Below, piece by piece: positions 25,795 through 34,673 of a stretch of DNA of 64,000 bases. The notes under the pieces were generated by a model. That model had not been told where the DNA came from. It searched no databases and saw only the letters and a list, made by a program, of their open reading frames with translations. This DNA is from Methylotenera sp. (GTDB lineage: Bacteria > Pseudomonadota > Gammaproteobacteria > Burkholderiales > Methylophilaceae), in the NCBI GenBank assembly GCA_009693255.1, contig SHXQ01000005.1, forward strand, positions 32,445 to 96,444, in the 5' to 3' direction. Each line of letters opens with the position of its first letter. The first letter of the stretch is position 1. The translations under genes and the position numbers were made by a program.

Positions 25795-27141
25795 TTAGGC
25801 TAGATGACCGGCCTGCGCGCACAATTTGTTGACGGTATCGGGCTCTCCACGAAACCGAAAGAAAGCACCCTCACTGTCTGAGCGCTCTTCTAACATCTGA
25901 CAGCTCGCGTAGATTTCTCCACGCAGTTGCTGGGCTGACCACGGCAGAAAAATTTCAACCTCAAGCAGATCTTGCTGGAAAAATGCAACGATGGTTTGGT
26001 GCAACTTCGCCACATCAGCAGGGTTGCGTGCGCTCATGACGACGCAATCTGGATATTTAGCCCGTAAGGAAGCTTCCTGCGCAGTTTGCGCCGCTGCATC
26101 GCCGACATGGTCGATCTTATTAAAGATGCGCAGGCGTGGCACGTCATTCGCACCAATCTCGCCCAGTACTTTGTTGGTCACTTCAAGCTGTCGCTCAAAT
26201 CCAGGGTCACTGGCATCAATGACGTGCAGTAACAACGAGGCATCCAACGCCTCGTCTAATGTTGACTTGAATGAGGCAACGAGGCCGTGCGGCAGGTTCT
26301 TGATGAACCCAACCGTATCACTCACGAGCACGCGTGGCACACTCTCTGGATGCAGGGCGCGCACCGTGGTATCCAAGGTAGCAAAGAGTTTGTTCGCGAC
26401 CAGCACCTCACTTCCTGTCAGCGCTCGCATTAAGGTGGACTTTCCGGCATTGGTATAACCGACCAGCGCCACGGCAGCGAGGCCTTTGCGTTCTTGACGA
26501 CGAGCGCGCTGCGTGTTGCGCTCCACATCCATCGCAACGATCTCCTGTTGAAGTTCGGCAATACGGTCACGAATTTTCCGGCGGTCTAACTCGGTGTGCG
26601 ACTCGCCGGCGCCACGCCCGCCTTCGCCGCTACGCTGCCGGCCCTGTGGGCCAGCAAGCTTGGCTGCCTCGCGTAGGCGCGGCGCCATGTAGCCGAGGCG
26701 CGCGATTTCTACCTGAGCGCGTGCTGCACGCGAACGGGCGTTGCGGTGAAATATTTCGAGGATGACCATCGTCCGGTCCATTACTTCACAGCCAACCTCT
26801 TTTTCAAGGTTGCGTGCCTGCGATGGGGATATTTCATGGTCAACCAAAAGGGTGTCTATGTCCCAGTGGTTAGGAATAGCGGTGATTTCATCAAACTCAG
26901 TGAACGCGGACTCATTGTTGACGAAGTCGCGTATTTCCTGCCGCTTTCCAGCACCAAGGTAGGCCGTCATGTCAAAGTTAGCACGCTTCTGAACGAAGGT
27001 GCTGACAACTTCGTACCCCAGTGTTTTCGCGAGCTCACGTAGTTCGCTCAGTGAGGCATTGAACTCGACATCATTCACAGTCGGTAGTTGAACGGCCGCC
27101 ACAATGGCGTACCTAGATTTCTCTTTGACTTCTTTTTGCAT
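25795..27141 (-). CDS. hflX: GTPase HflX
   Basis: Ribosome-splitting GTPase of the Obg-HflX superfamily (448 aa). An N-terminal HflX domain (about 1-190; AYLGAGKRQEI, GRQRSGEGGRGAGESHTE, quoted in short pieces) precedes the G domain: G1 GYTNAGKST, G3 DTVGFIKNLP and G4 NKID. It rescues stalled ribosomes under heat or antibiotic stress. In many proteobacteria it lies after hfq; here it stands alone between an HNH gene and HU. Its DNA is visibly richer in G and C, with long GC-rich stretches around 26500-26720, than its neighbours, suggesting acquisition from elsewhere. Confidence 0.95.
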   Translation of the reverse strand: MQKEVKEKSRYAIVAAVQLPTVNDVEFNASLSELRELAKTLGYEVVSTFVQKRANFDMTAYLGAGKRQEIRDFVNNESAFTEFDEITAIPNHWDIDTLLVDHEISPSQARNLEKEVGCEVMDRTMVILEIFHRNARSRAARAQVEIARLGYMAPRLREAAKLAGPQGRQRSGEGGRGAGESHTELDRRKIRDRIAELQQEIVAMDVERNTQRARRQERKGLAAVALVGYTNAGKSTLMRALTGSEVLVANKLFATLDTTVRALHPESVPRVLVSDTVGFIKNLPHGLVASFKSTLDEALDASLLLHVIDASDPGFERQLEVTNKVLGEIGANDVPRLRIFNKIDHVGDAAAQTAQEASLRAKYPDCVVMSARNPADVAKLHQTIVAFFQQDLLEVEIFLPWSAQQLRGEIYASCQMLEERSDSEGAFFRFRGEPDTVNKLCAQAGHLA

Positions 27142-27196
27142 TAAGGGATTGTATCTCTACGTGTGCGGTTGCTACTGGAGACTGAAACAACTAGGC

Positions 27197-27233
27197 GATA
27201 TCAAAAAAGAGCTTTGCACTCTCTTTTGATATC
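27197..27233. terminator. Terminator-like inverted repeat downstream of the HU gene
   Basis: GATATCAAAAAAGAG and CTCTTTTGATATC form a nearly perfect stem of about 13 bp with two extra A residues on one side. It lies 14 bases beyond the HU stop and upstream of hflX (both minus strand), so it probably ends HU transcription. Confidence 0.7.
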
Positions 27234-27246
27234 TATGAATGCTTAA

Positions 27247-27519
27247 TTAATTAACTGCGCCTTTCAATGTTTTACCAGCTGAAAAGCCAGGTGCCTTACG
27301 TGCAGCAATTTTTAACTCAGCACCAGTACGTGGGTTACGGCCGGTACGAGCCGCGCGTTGCGTTACTTTAAATGTACCAAAACCAACAAGCGTTACTGAA
27401 CCACCGCTTTTCAGTGCCTTAGTGATTGCAGCAGTCGTTGCATCAATAGCACGACCAGCATCAGCTTTAGTAAGACCAGCACTAGCTGCAATGGCATCAA
27501 TCAATTCAGATTTATTCAT
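27247..27519 (-). CDS. hupB: DNA-binding protein HU
   Basis: Nucleoid-associated histone-like protein (90 aa). It starts [27 protein letters not shown], typical of HU-beta (first part [11 protein letters not shown]), and contains the DNA-intercalating arm region [18 protein letters not shown] with the arm-tip Arg-Asn-Pro. A strong ribosome site AGGGGAAT precedes the ATG. It binds and bends DNA without sequence specificity. A 7-bp inverted repeat (CGCTAAA/TTTAGCG, 27603-27623) lies about 85 bases upstream of the start and may belong to its control region. Confidence 0.97.
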   Translation of the reverse strand: MNKSELIDAIAASAGLTKADAGRAIDATTAAITKALKSGGSVTLVGFGTFKVTQRAARTGRNPRTGAELKIAARKAPGFSAGKTLKGAVN

Positions 27520-27602
27520 ATTTTTATTCCCCTAAGTTAAATGGTTGTGAACAGCCATGTCACTTTGTACTAATTTTTGCTAGTCGTCAATCCTACTTAG
27601 TG

Positions 27603-27623
27603 CGCTAAACGCTACTTTTAGCG
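27603..27623. promoter_or_regulatory. 7-bp inverted repeat upstream of the HU gene
   Basis: CGCTAAA and TTTAGCG flank a 7-base spacer 84-104 bases upstream of the HU start, within an AT-rich region. Possible operator; no regulator is identifiable. Confidence 0.3.
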
Positions 27624-27737
27624 ATAATTTAGTCATAAAAAGATAAATTTACTTAATTAAACAAAAATAACTATCCAAAAGATAGAGAGTGGCTCCTACT
27701 TAATGTGCTGGAGATTTTTTAAAAATATAGGAATGCT

Positions 27738-28240
27738 ATGAAATTAGAAACTTTAGCAATGCATGCGGGATACAGTCCTGAACCTACAACTAAAGCGGTT
27801 GCTGTGCCAATTTATCAAACCACTTCTGATGCGTTTCATAGTACGCAGCATGGTGCTGATTTATTTGACCTCAAGGTGCAAGGCAATATCTATACCCGTA
27901 CATGAACACTACCACTGCAGTGCTTGAGCAAAGAATATCTCAGTTGGAAGGTGGTGTTGGTGCATTAGCCGTCGCTTCTGACATATTAACCTTTGGTGTG
28001 CAGCATGGCATAGAGAGCGGTACGCGTTTTATTGACGCACTTAAATTCATCACGCGCTTGGTCAATATTGGCGATGCAATAAGTTTGGCATGTCATCCTG
28101 CTACAACGACCTATCGCCAGCTAAATGTAGCCGAACTTTAAAAAGCCGGCGTCAGCGAAGATATGGTGCGCTTGTCTGTAGGCATTGAGAATGTAGACGA
28201 TATTATTGAGGATTTGGAACAAGCGCTGACGCAGGTGTAA
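27738..28240 (+). pseudogene. O-acetylhomoserine sulfhydrylase (metY-like) pseudogene with internal deletion
   Basis: Remnant of a Cys/Met-metabolism PLP enzyme normally about 425 aa. The start MKLETLAMHAGYSPEPTTKAV and YQTTSDAFHSTQHGADLFDL (each shorter than the original protein block) are typical of the family. The frame breaks after NIYTR near 27900, with the continuation TTAVLEQRISQLEGGVGALAVASD in a second frame. It then jumps directly to the C-terminal part (GIESGTRFIDALK, HPATTTYRQLN), so about 250 residues including the PLP lysine are missing. A stop at 28139-28141 interrupts the final [16 protein letters not shown] block. Two kinds of lesion plus a deletion leave no doubt that it is dead. 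Confidence 0.9.
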
Positions 28241-28333
28241 GGTCTGCGCAATGATTGCGCATTCAATAGGCAATAGGATCAGCGTGAGCTAACCCTATGA
28301 CGGATGTGACTTCAAAATTTTCTGCTTAGACTA

Positions 28334-28350
28334 AGCAATGGTTCATTGCT
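28334..28350. terminator. Small hairpin at the end of the RND permease gene
   Basis: AGCAATG and CATTGCT pair around GTT, just beyond the permease stop, with a second small stem GCTTAG/CTAAGC adjoining. A weak terminator is possible on the minus strand. Confidence 0.3.
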
Positions 28351-31300
28351 ACGACGTCTGCAGCTTGTTAATACGATACTTCGCCAGCATGCCCATCATT
28401 AATGAATAAGCCGCAGGCACAACGACCAAGGTCAGTAGCGTGGATGAAATCATGCCGCCAATAATGGCGACCGACAGTGGTTTGTTGGTTTCAGAGCCTG
28501 CGCCTAGGCCAATTGCGGCAGGTAATAGGGCTAAAATAATAGTAAGCGAAGTCATGACTACTGGGCGCAACCTAATTGGGCAGGCCTCTTTGAGGGCATC
28601 GTCAATGTTGGCGCCGGCTTCTACCAGTTGGTTGGTTAAATCGACGAGTAATATTGAGTTTTTTGCCACCAAGCCTATCAATAGCACTAAGCCTATCATC
28701 GAATAAATATTCAGGGTGTCACCTGTGATTAATAACGCTATAAGGCCGCCGATGATAGCGAGTGGCTGGGCTAACATAATGATGAATGGTTGAATAAAAG
28801 AGTTGAATTGGCTTGCCAGTACCATGTAGAGCAATATAAAAGCCAGTGAAAATACAAACTGCATATTTTTCATAGTTTTACCGAACTCTTCAGCTTGGCC
28901 AGTGAGCTTTAGCGTGTAATCTGCCGGCACCAACTTGGCGGCGGTGGCTTTCACTAAATCGACGGCTTCACCCAGCGGAATATTTGGGTTGGCATAGAAA
29001 TTAACGGCATATTGTAAGTCATAGCGACCGATGACTGCTGCACCTAACTCTTTTTTGAAGTGGGCAACTGCATCTAATCGCACTAATTCACCACCACTAC
29101 TGCGTAGATATATTTTGCTTAAATCGGCAACATTTTTTAGCGCACCTTCACTTGCTTTTAAGCGTACGTCATAGCGCTGACCATCGCCATTGGCCTCGTT
29201 GTATTTCGCCACATTGATGCCGCCGGCATATAGCGAAACAGCAGTGGCAATATCATTTGCACTTAGGCCCAGTGCCGCAGCTCTAGCGCGGTCTACCACC
29301 ATATTTAGCTGCGGTAAATCCAATTGCACGTCTAAATCTACCTTGCCAATATCTTCATTGCTACTCAACGTTTGCTGCATCAGTTGAGAAATTCGGCCGA
29401 CTTCTTGTAAGTTGACGCCGGTGATGTTGAATTGCAGTTTTTCAGAACGTTGACCGCGCACGATAGAGGTTGGCGTGGGAATTGCGCGTACACCAGGAAT
29501 ATTATTTAATTCTTTTTTTAACTCTTTAATGAGTGCTTGCTGGCTTTTTGTACGCTGTTCTTTTGGCTTTAAGCGTACGTTGACATTGCCTTGATTGACT
29601 TGCCCTTTAGAGCCGGAGCCTATGGTGGAAAAATAACTAGCGACTTCATTTTTATGGCTAGCGATGATTGCTTCCACCAGTTTTAGGCGTGAATCAGAGT
29701 ATTCCAAACTTGAGCCTAGCGGTGTTTTTACGGTAATGCTAAAACTGCCTTCGTCTGTTTCTGGTACAAAGTCTTTTTCTACATATTTGAGTGAGTAATA
29801 ACCCGATAACGCAACGAATACAAGGGTAAATAGCAACACCAAGCCACGATGATTGAGTGCCATGGATAAGCGCTTTTTATAGGCATTTTCTAGGCCAGTT
29901 AGCGCTCGCCCCACCGCTCTATATACGGAATTTTCATTTGGGACGACACTAAGGTAGCGCGAACAAAGCATGGGGGTGAGCGTGAGTGAGACGAGTAGCG
30001 ATGCTAGTACGCCAAACGTCACGACTACAGCAAAAGATTTAAAAAACATGCCCATAATGCCATCCATAAAAATCACAGGGGCAAATATACATACCAGTGA
30101 AGCTGATGAAGCCAGCACGGCAAAAACGACTTCGTTGCTACCTAAAATAGTCGCTCGGGTGCGGAATGCGGCAACGGCTAGTGGATTCTTTAAATCAGTC
30201 ACGCTAAGCACTGAGCCGACCTCGCCTGACATATGGCGTAATATACTTTCGCGCACCACAATAGCATCGTCCACCACCACGCCAATCAGTAACAGCAGCG
30301 CGAGCAAGGTCATGCTGTTAAAGGTGTAGCCGGCGAAGTACATCACGGCAATCGCACCTAGCAATGAGACGGGAATTTCTAAACAAATCATTAGTGTGGA
30401 GCTAAAAGAGCGCATGAAAATTAATACAATTAACGCAGCAAACAATGTGCCTTCCACTAAATGTTCTTTAAGTGAGGCGACCAGCTGGTGAATAAAAATA
30501 CCATCATTAGTCGAAACTTCGAGCGTCATGCCGGGCGGTAAATTAGGGCGAATGTCGTTTTCTAGCCTACGCTCCACTTCTTTAATAATATCGACCGTAT
30601 TGGCATTGGCGATTTTCACCATGCCAACACCTACCGTAGGTTTACCGTTGTAACGCGCCACTTGACGGTTATCCGTTATGCCATCTTCAATGCTAGCGAT
30701 GTCTTTTAAGCGGATAGAGGCGCCCTCCCTTGTGGCGATGATTAATTCAGCAAGCTCTTGCGTTTTGTGAAACTCAAGGTCGAGTTTGAGTAGCTGCTCA
30801 GCTTGGTTGCTAACTAAAAACCCACCGGGTAGTTGCACATGCTCACGGTTAAACGCGGCAATTAAATCATTGGCGGTCAGCTTATAAGCTGCCATGCGTT
30901 CAGGTGAAATGTTGACGCGAATGACGCGGTCACGGCGCCCACCAATAGTGACTTCACCTACACCACTGATTGTTTCGAATTTCTTTTTTAAAATATTGAT
31001 GGCATATAAATTGAGTTGCTGAACGGTGCGGTCGCCACTTAACGCCAGCCAGATTACTGGTGATGCATTGGTATCCACTTTTTGCAGCGTTGGCGGGTCG
31101 GTGCCGGTGGGTAAACGTTTTAATACTTGGCCAACCTTAGCCTGCACCTCGTTATAAGCCACATCGATATTTTTATTGAGGGCGAAAGTAATGCTGATGC
31201 TGGAAACACCGGGTGAAGAGGCTGATTGAATATGCTCAATACCAGGTGTGGTATTGATGGCGGATTCAATCACGCTGGTAATGCTAGTGTCGACCACGTC

Positions 31301-31468
31301 AGGGTCAGCGCCACGCAAAGTCGTAGTCACCATAATAATAGGGAAGTCGATAGAGGGCATACGATCGACGCCAATTTTTTGATAAGCAATAATGCCGAAT
31401 AGCACAATGATCGCAGACACCATCCACGCGAGTACGTGACGTTTAATGGAGAGTTCAGGCAAAGTCAT
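28349..31468 (-). CDS. RND multidrug efflux permease (HAE-1/AcrB family)
   Basis: Inner-membrane proton-driven efflux pump (1039 aa, normal). It has the N-terminal helix (VLAWMVSAIIVLFGIIAYQ), two large periplasmic loops and twelve membrane helices. The proton-relay Asp pair is in TM4 (GVVVDDAIVVRE) and the Lys in TM10 (GLVAKNSILLVDL). Porter-domain blocks TTLRGADPDVVDTSIT and SSPGVSSISITFAL are typical. Substrate is unknown. It forms an operon with the adaptor gene, which ends 2 bases before its start; no outer-membrane TolC-like gene is adjacent, so a shared TolC elsewhere is likely. Confidence 0.95.
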   Translation of the reverse strand: MTLPELSIKRHVLAWMVSAIIVLFGIIAYQKIGVDRMPSIDFPIIMVTTTLRGADPDVVDTSITSVIESAINTTPGIEHIQSASSPGVSSISITFALNKNIDVAYNEVQAKVGQVLKRLPTGTDPPTLQKVDTNASPVIWLALSGDRTVQQLNLYAINILKKKFETISGVGEVTIGGRRDRVIRVNISPERMAAYKLTANDLIAAFNREHVQLPGGFLVSNQAEQLLKLDLEFHKTQELAELIIATREGASIRLKDIASIEDGITDNRQVARYNGKPTVGVGMVKIANANTVDIIKEVERRLENDIRPNLPPGMTLEVSTNDGIFIHQLVASLKEHLVEGTLFAALIVLIFMRSFSSTLMICLEIPVSLLGAIAVMYFAGYTFNSMTLLALLLLIGVVVDDAIVVRESILRHMSGEVGSVLSVTDLKNPLAVAAFRTRATILGSNEVVFAVLASSASLVCIFAPVIFMDGIMGMFFKSFAVVVTFGVLASLLVSLTLTPMLCSRYLSVVPNENSVYRAVGRALTGLENAYKKRLSMALNHRGLVLLFTLVFVALSGYYSLKYVEKDFVPETDEGSFSITVKTPLGSSLEYSDSRLKLVEAIIASHKNEVASYFSTIGSGSKGQVNQGNVNVRLKPKEQRTKSQQALIKELKKELNNIPGVRAIPTPTSIVRGQRSEKLQFNITGVNLQEVGRISQLMQQTLSSNEDIGKVDLDVQLDLPQLNMVVDRARAAALGLSANDIATAVSLYAGGINVAKYNEANGDGQRYDVRLKASEGALKNVADLSKIYLRSSGGELVRLDAVAHFKKELGAAVIGRYDLQYAVNFYANPNIPLGEAVDLVKATAAKLVPADYTLKLTGQAEEFGKTMKNMQFVFSLAFILLYMVLASQFNSFIQPFIIMLAQPLAIIGGLIALLITGDTLNIYSMIGLVLLIGLVAKNSILLVDLTNQLVEAGANIDDALKEACPIRLRPVVMTSLTIILALLPAAIGLGAGSETNKPLSVAIIGGMISSTLLTLVVVPAAYSLMMGMLAKYRINKLQTS

Positions 31469-31470
31469 GT

Positions 31471-32580
31471 TTAGTGTTTAACTTTTTTTAGGGGTGATGG
31501 CGAATGACTATCGTTCAATTTAATTAGGGCTTTATCCGTTAAAAAGCCAGCACCATCAACGATAATGACGTCATTTTCAGTGATGCCAGCGATGACTTCA
31601 ATCAGGCCGTTTTGACGTATGCCAGTTTTCACAATCGCCTGGTAGGCAATGTTGTCCCGTACGATATACACGACCTCGCCGGCCGGGCGTAGCACTATAC
31701 TTTGCTCAGGCACCATCATCGCAGTAGGTTGAATGCCTAATACTACTGTGCCCGTAACGCTGGCGCCAGGTTGCCAGCCTGCGGCATCAAACACATCAGC
31801 AATGACATCTACCGTGCGACTGTCCTCAGTAATCATGGGCTTTAATTCATGGATCACGGCTTCAACTGGTTTGTCGCTGGTGGGTGTGCTGAGGCGAACT
31901 TTCAAGCCGGGCTTGAGTTGCGCACCAATGCGCTCAGGAAAAGGTAAGTGTGCGCGCAAGCGCTGTGCTGAGACGATCAGTACAATGGGGTCGCCGATGC
32001 GCACAAATTCGCCGTCATCCACCAATTTTTTTTCTATATTACCAGCGCTGGGGGCGTAAATTTTAGTTTTACTGCTGCCATGATTAATGCTGCTGATGCG
32101 CGCTTTAGCACCAGTTAGCTGTTCTTTTAAAACATTGTGTTGTGCCACATCGTTATCTACTGCATTTTGCGAGATAAATTTTTTGCCGACTAAGGCTTGA
32201 TTACGCTCAACCGTTTTAGCTTGATTACTTAACAACGCTTCAATGCGTGCAACTTCAGCCTGCGCCTCATTGCGCTGCATGCCAAAATCTGTGGCATCTA
32301 AAGTGGCAATCAGTTGTCCTTGTTTGACCGCTTGACCGGTGTTGACGTGGATAGTCACGACGCGCGCAGCAACTTCAGCCGAAACAGTTGGGTTGGTGAG
32401 TCCTTCCAGAGAGCCGATAGCCTGTTCGGTGATTTCAATGGATTGGTTTTTCACTTGCGTGGCGGTGACTAGAATGGGTTTTTGCCCGCTCTTATTGTGA
32501 TCTTTGTTTTCTGCGCCGCAAGCCATCAGCACCATGGATAGTAATGCGACTAAAAAAAAGGGTGTGTTTTGCAGTATCAT
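31471..32580 (-). CDS. RND efflux periplasmic adaptor (membrane fusion protein), lipoprotein
   Basis: Adaptor joining the RND pump to an outer-membrane channel (369 aa). A lipoprotein signal ends at LMAC with Cys21, so it is probably lipid-anchored in the inner membrane. Then come the barrel-sandwich/lipoyl halves (ARVVTIHVNTGQAVKQGQLI and NIEKKLVDDGEFVRIGDPI), separated by a coiled-coil hairpin (about residues 105-165), and a beta-barrel and membrane-proximal domain. The permease start follows after 2 bases. ampD lies 19 bases upstream on the same strand. Confidence 0.93.
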   Translation of the reverse strand: MILQNTPFFLVALLSMVLMACGAENKDHNKSGQKPILVTATQVKNQSIEITEQAIGSLEGLTNPTVSAEVAARVVTIHVNTGQAVKQGQLIATLDATDFGMQRNEAQAEVARIEALLSNQAKTVERNQALVGKKFISQNAVDNDVAQHNVLKEQLTGAKARISSINHGSSKTKIYAPSAGNIEKKLVDDGEFVRIGDPIVLIVSAQRLRAHLPFPERIGAQLKPGLKVRLSTPTSDKPVEAVIHELKPMITEDSRTVDVIADVFDAAGWQPGASVTGTVVLGIQPTAMMVPEQSIVLRPAGEVVYIVRDNIAYQAIVKTGIRQNGLIEVIAGITENDVIIVDGAGFLTDKALIKLNDSHSPSPLKKVKH

Positions 32581-32599
32581 TTTTTAAAGACTTTCTGTG

Positions 32600-33139
32600 T
32601 CAATTGGTGGTTGCGATACGTTGCCAGTCAAAATAGGGCCCGGGATCAGTTTTTCGACCAGGGGCGATATCGGAATGTCCTACTACAGCTTGTATTGGGT
32701 AAATGCTGGAGAGTGCTGTGATTAAACTTTCGAGTGTTTGATATTGCGCAGACTCAAAAATTTCAAAGTCAGAACCTTCTAGCTCTATTCCGACTGAAAA
32801 GTCGTTGCAACGTTCCCGTTCCTGCCAATTCGATACGCCTGCATGCCAAGCACGCTTGAGACAGGACACAAATTGTATCAGCTTGCCATCGCGCCGAATT
32901 AGAAAGTGGGCTGACACTTTTTGACTATGGATTTCAGCATAATAAGGGTGTTCATCAGGCTTGAGCTGATTAGTAAATAACTCAATAATGCCGTTACCAC
33001 CGTATTGGTTAGGAGGTAAGCTAATGTTGTGGATGACGATCAGGATGATTTCACTCTCAGGTCGAGTATCAAAGTTGGGGGATGCGATTAACTGTACATT
33101 TATCGCAAAACCGTTTTCATCAATAGCATTAGTGTTCAT
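32600..33139 (-). CDS. ampD: 1,6-anhydro-N-acetylmuramyl-L-alanine amidase AmpD
   Basis: Cytoplasmic zinc amidase that cuts the stem peptide from anhydro-muropeptides during cell-wall recycling (179 aa, normal). Zinc ligands are visible in IVIHNISLP (His), KRAWHAGVS and VGHSDIAPGRKTDPGPYFDW (the latter containing His and Asp). The NisLPP-x-x-YGG...FTNQL pattern is typical of AmpD rather than AmiD. No AmpR/AmpC pair is nearby, so its role here is probably recycling. It lies upstream of the RND pair on the same strand. Confidence 0.94.
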   Translation of the reverse strand: MNTNAIDENGFAINVQLIASPNFDTRPESEIILIVIHNISLPPNQYGGNGIIELFTNQLKPDEHPYYAEIHSQKVSAHFLIRRDGKLIQFVSCLKRAWHAGVSNWQERERCNDFSVGIELEGSDFEIFESAQYQTLESLITALSSIYPIQAVVGHSDIAPGRKTDPGPYFDWQRIATTN

Positions 33140-33216
33140 AGCGCTAGATTTTATGCGAAATTCTATTTTATGCGAAAACTTTAAGTTATATATTGCCGTA
33201 ATCCGATAAAATCACG

Positions 33217-33245
33217 CTATTGCTATATTGCTATATTGCTATATT
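33217..33245. repeat. Short tandem repeat, 8-bp unit TTGCTATA
   Basis: About three and a half copies of an 8-base unit (GCTATTGCTATATTGCTATA... pattern) lie in the 137-base gap between ampD and the CaCA exchanger, 30 to 60 bases upstream of the exchanger start. The array sits where promoter elements would be, so copy-number change could alter spacing or expression. It could also be a chance AT-rich microsatellite. Confidence 0.7.
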
Positions 33246-33276
33246 TATTTTGTTCATTAATCCAAGGAAAAACTAA

Positions 33277-34278
33277 ATGGTATTTTTTCAACTATTTTTG
33301 ATGCTGATTGTGATTTTAATCGCGGCAGAAGTGTTTACCAATGCACTAGAGCACTTAGGTGAGAAACTTGGCATTTCTGAAGGGGTAACCGGCTCTTTAT
33401 TTGCCGCCGTAGGCACGGCATTGCCAGAAACGATGGTGCCATTATTAGCGTTGCTAGCAGGCACGCAAAACGTAACGATCAATGAAGAGATTGGGGTGGG
33501 ATCAATATTGGGCGCGCCATTGATGTTGTCTACTTTATCTATATCGTTGATGGCAATCTCAGTTTGGAAGCGCCGTGGTACGCATGGCCATTTAAGGCCA
33601 GAGCGTACCGGTTTGACACGCGACCTTAATTTTTTCATTGTCGCTTTTATCTTTGCGGCTATTGCGATGTATGTGCCACATACGATACCTGTGGTGCGTT
33701 ACGCTATTAGCGCTTGCATGGTGATGATTTATTTTATTTACGTGATGTTGACGCTCCGCGCATCATCATCTCTGGTGGCGGATGGTCATGCAACTGAGGC
33801 AGACAGTGCTATGTTTTTATGCAAGCTTGGCTTGCCTAACAATATGACGGTCATTGTCGTTCAGCTTATTTTGGGTCTAGCCTTACTTATTGCTGGCGCA
33901 AAAGGCTTTATTCACGGGGTTGAGGCAGCAGCGCAAATCATTGGTATTTCCACCTTGTTGCTATCGTTATTAATTATCCCAATTGCCACTGAGTTGCCTG
34001 AAAAGGTGAATAGTATTTTATGGATACGCAAAGGTAAAGATACCTTGGCGTTTGGCAATATTACCGGTGCGATGGTGTTTCAAGGTACCTTGTTGCCGGC
34101 AATTGGTATTATGCTCACGCCTTGGCAACCGCGTATTGAGGTGGTTTTAGGCATTACTATGACATTGATTGCTGCGATTTGGCTGCGATATTTAGTGGGG
34201 AAAGGCGGTATTAAAGTGTGGCATTTGTTGGGGAATGGCGTGATGTACATCAGCTACTTGGCGCTGGTGCTGAACTAA
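33277..34278 (+). CDS. Sodium/calcium exchanger family (CaCA) membrane protein
   Basis: Integral membrane cation exchanger (333 aa). The two alpha repeats are visible as GTALPETMVPLLALLAG (near residue 50) and PIATELPEKVNSILW (near residue 230), each with the conserved Pro-Glu ion-binding signature, arranged in inverted halves of five helices. The substrate (Ca2+, Na+ or other) cannot be assigned. An AAGGAAAA ribosome site precedes the ATG. The gene ends 2 bases before the stop of the convergent pilR remnant. Confidence 0.88.
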   Translation: MVFFQLFLMLIVILIAAEVFTNALEHLGEKLGISEGVTGSLFAAVGTALPETMVPLLALLAGTQNVTINEEIGVGSILGAPLMLSTLSISLMAISVWKRRGTHGHLRPERTGLTRDLNFFIVAFIFAAIAMYVPHTIPVVRYAISACMVMIYFIYVMLTLRASSSLVADGHATEADSAMFLCKLGLPNNMTVIVVQLILGLALLIAGAKGFIHGVEAAAQIIGISTLLLSLLIIPIATELPEKVNSILWIRKGKDTLAFGNITGAMVFQGTLLPAIGIMLTPWQPRIEVVLGITMTLIAAIWLRYLVGKGGIKVWHLLGNGVMYISYLALVLN

Positions 34279-34280
34279 TC

Positions 34281-34673
34281 TTAAATGACATCGCTATCTA
34301 GATCTGCGCCACTCACTTTTTCCAGCCCTAGTTTAGATAAGCGATAGCGTAGTGTGCGGAAGCTGACGCCTAATAATTTGGCGGCGGCTGTTTTATTGTG
34401 ATTCGTTTTATTTAACGCGTTAATAATTGCTTTCTTTTCTATGGCTTCCAGATAATCGGACAAGTTAGGTATTGATGCCGGATCAGGGCTAAGCGCTGGG
34501 GTGGCCTGGGTTGCTGTACGATCAAGAGAATCAATTACAGTTTCAATAATTGAATATTTATCTTTTGAATTTAGGTTAAATTTGCTAATGGCATAATCAT
34601 CAGCTTCCATGTCACAAACAAAAAAACCTAAATCATAAGATTTATTCTTTAAATTTAAAGCATAGTTTGGCAT
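34281..34673 (-). CDS. Residual 130-aa protein with PilR-type Fis DNA-binding domain
   Basis: Open frame with its own ATG and AAAGGATAAT upstream. Residues 1-50 (MPNYALNLKNKSYDLGFF...) resemble nothing I know; residues 70-120 are a complete Fis-type helix-turn-helix as in PilR/NtrC activators (DYLEAIEKKAIINALNKTNHN, then KTAAAKLLGVSFRTLRYRLS). Without receiver and ATPase domains it cannot activate sigma-54 promoters. It might bind former PilR sites as a passive protein, or simply be undegraded debris of the pilSR locus. Confidence 0.5.
   Translation of the reverse strand: MPNYALNLKNKSYDLGFFVCDMEADDYAISKFNLNSKDKYSIIETVIDSLDRTATQATPALSPDPASIPNLSDYLEAIEKKAIINALNKTNHNKTAAAKLLGVSFRTLRYRLSKLGLEKVSGADLDSDVI

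Noticed and set aside
26746..27042. Plus-strand frame of 98 codons opposite hflX
   Set aside because: It mirrors the hflX coding strand; the HflX motifs leave no doubt which strand is real.
28349..33139. RND operon plus ampD as a dedicated beta-lactam resistance island
   Set aside because: No ampR, ampC or TolC-like gene is present and both parts are ordinary chromosomal genes.
33217..33245. CRISPR-like repeat before the CaCA exchanger
   Set aside because: The unit is only 8 bases, repeats are contiguous and there are no spacers; simple microsatellite.
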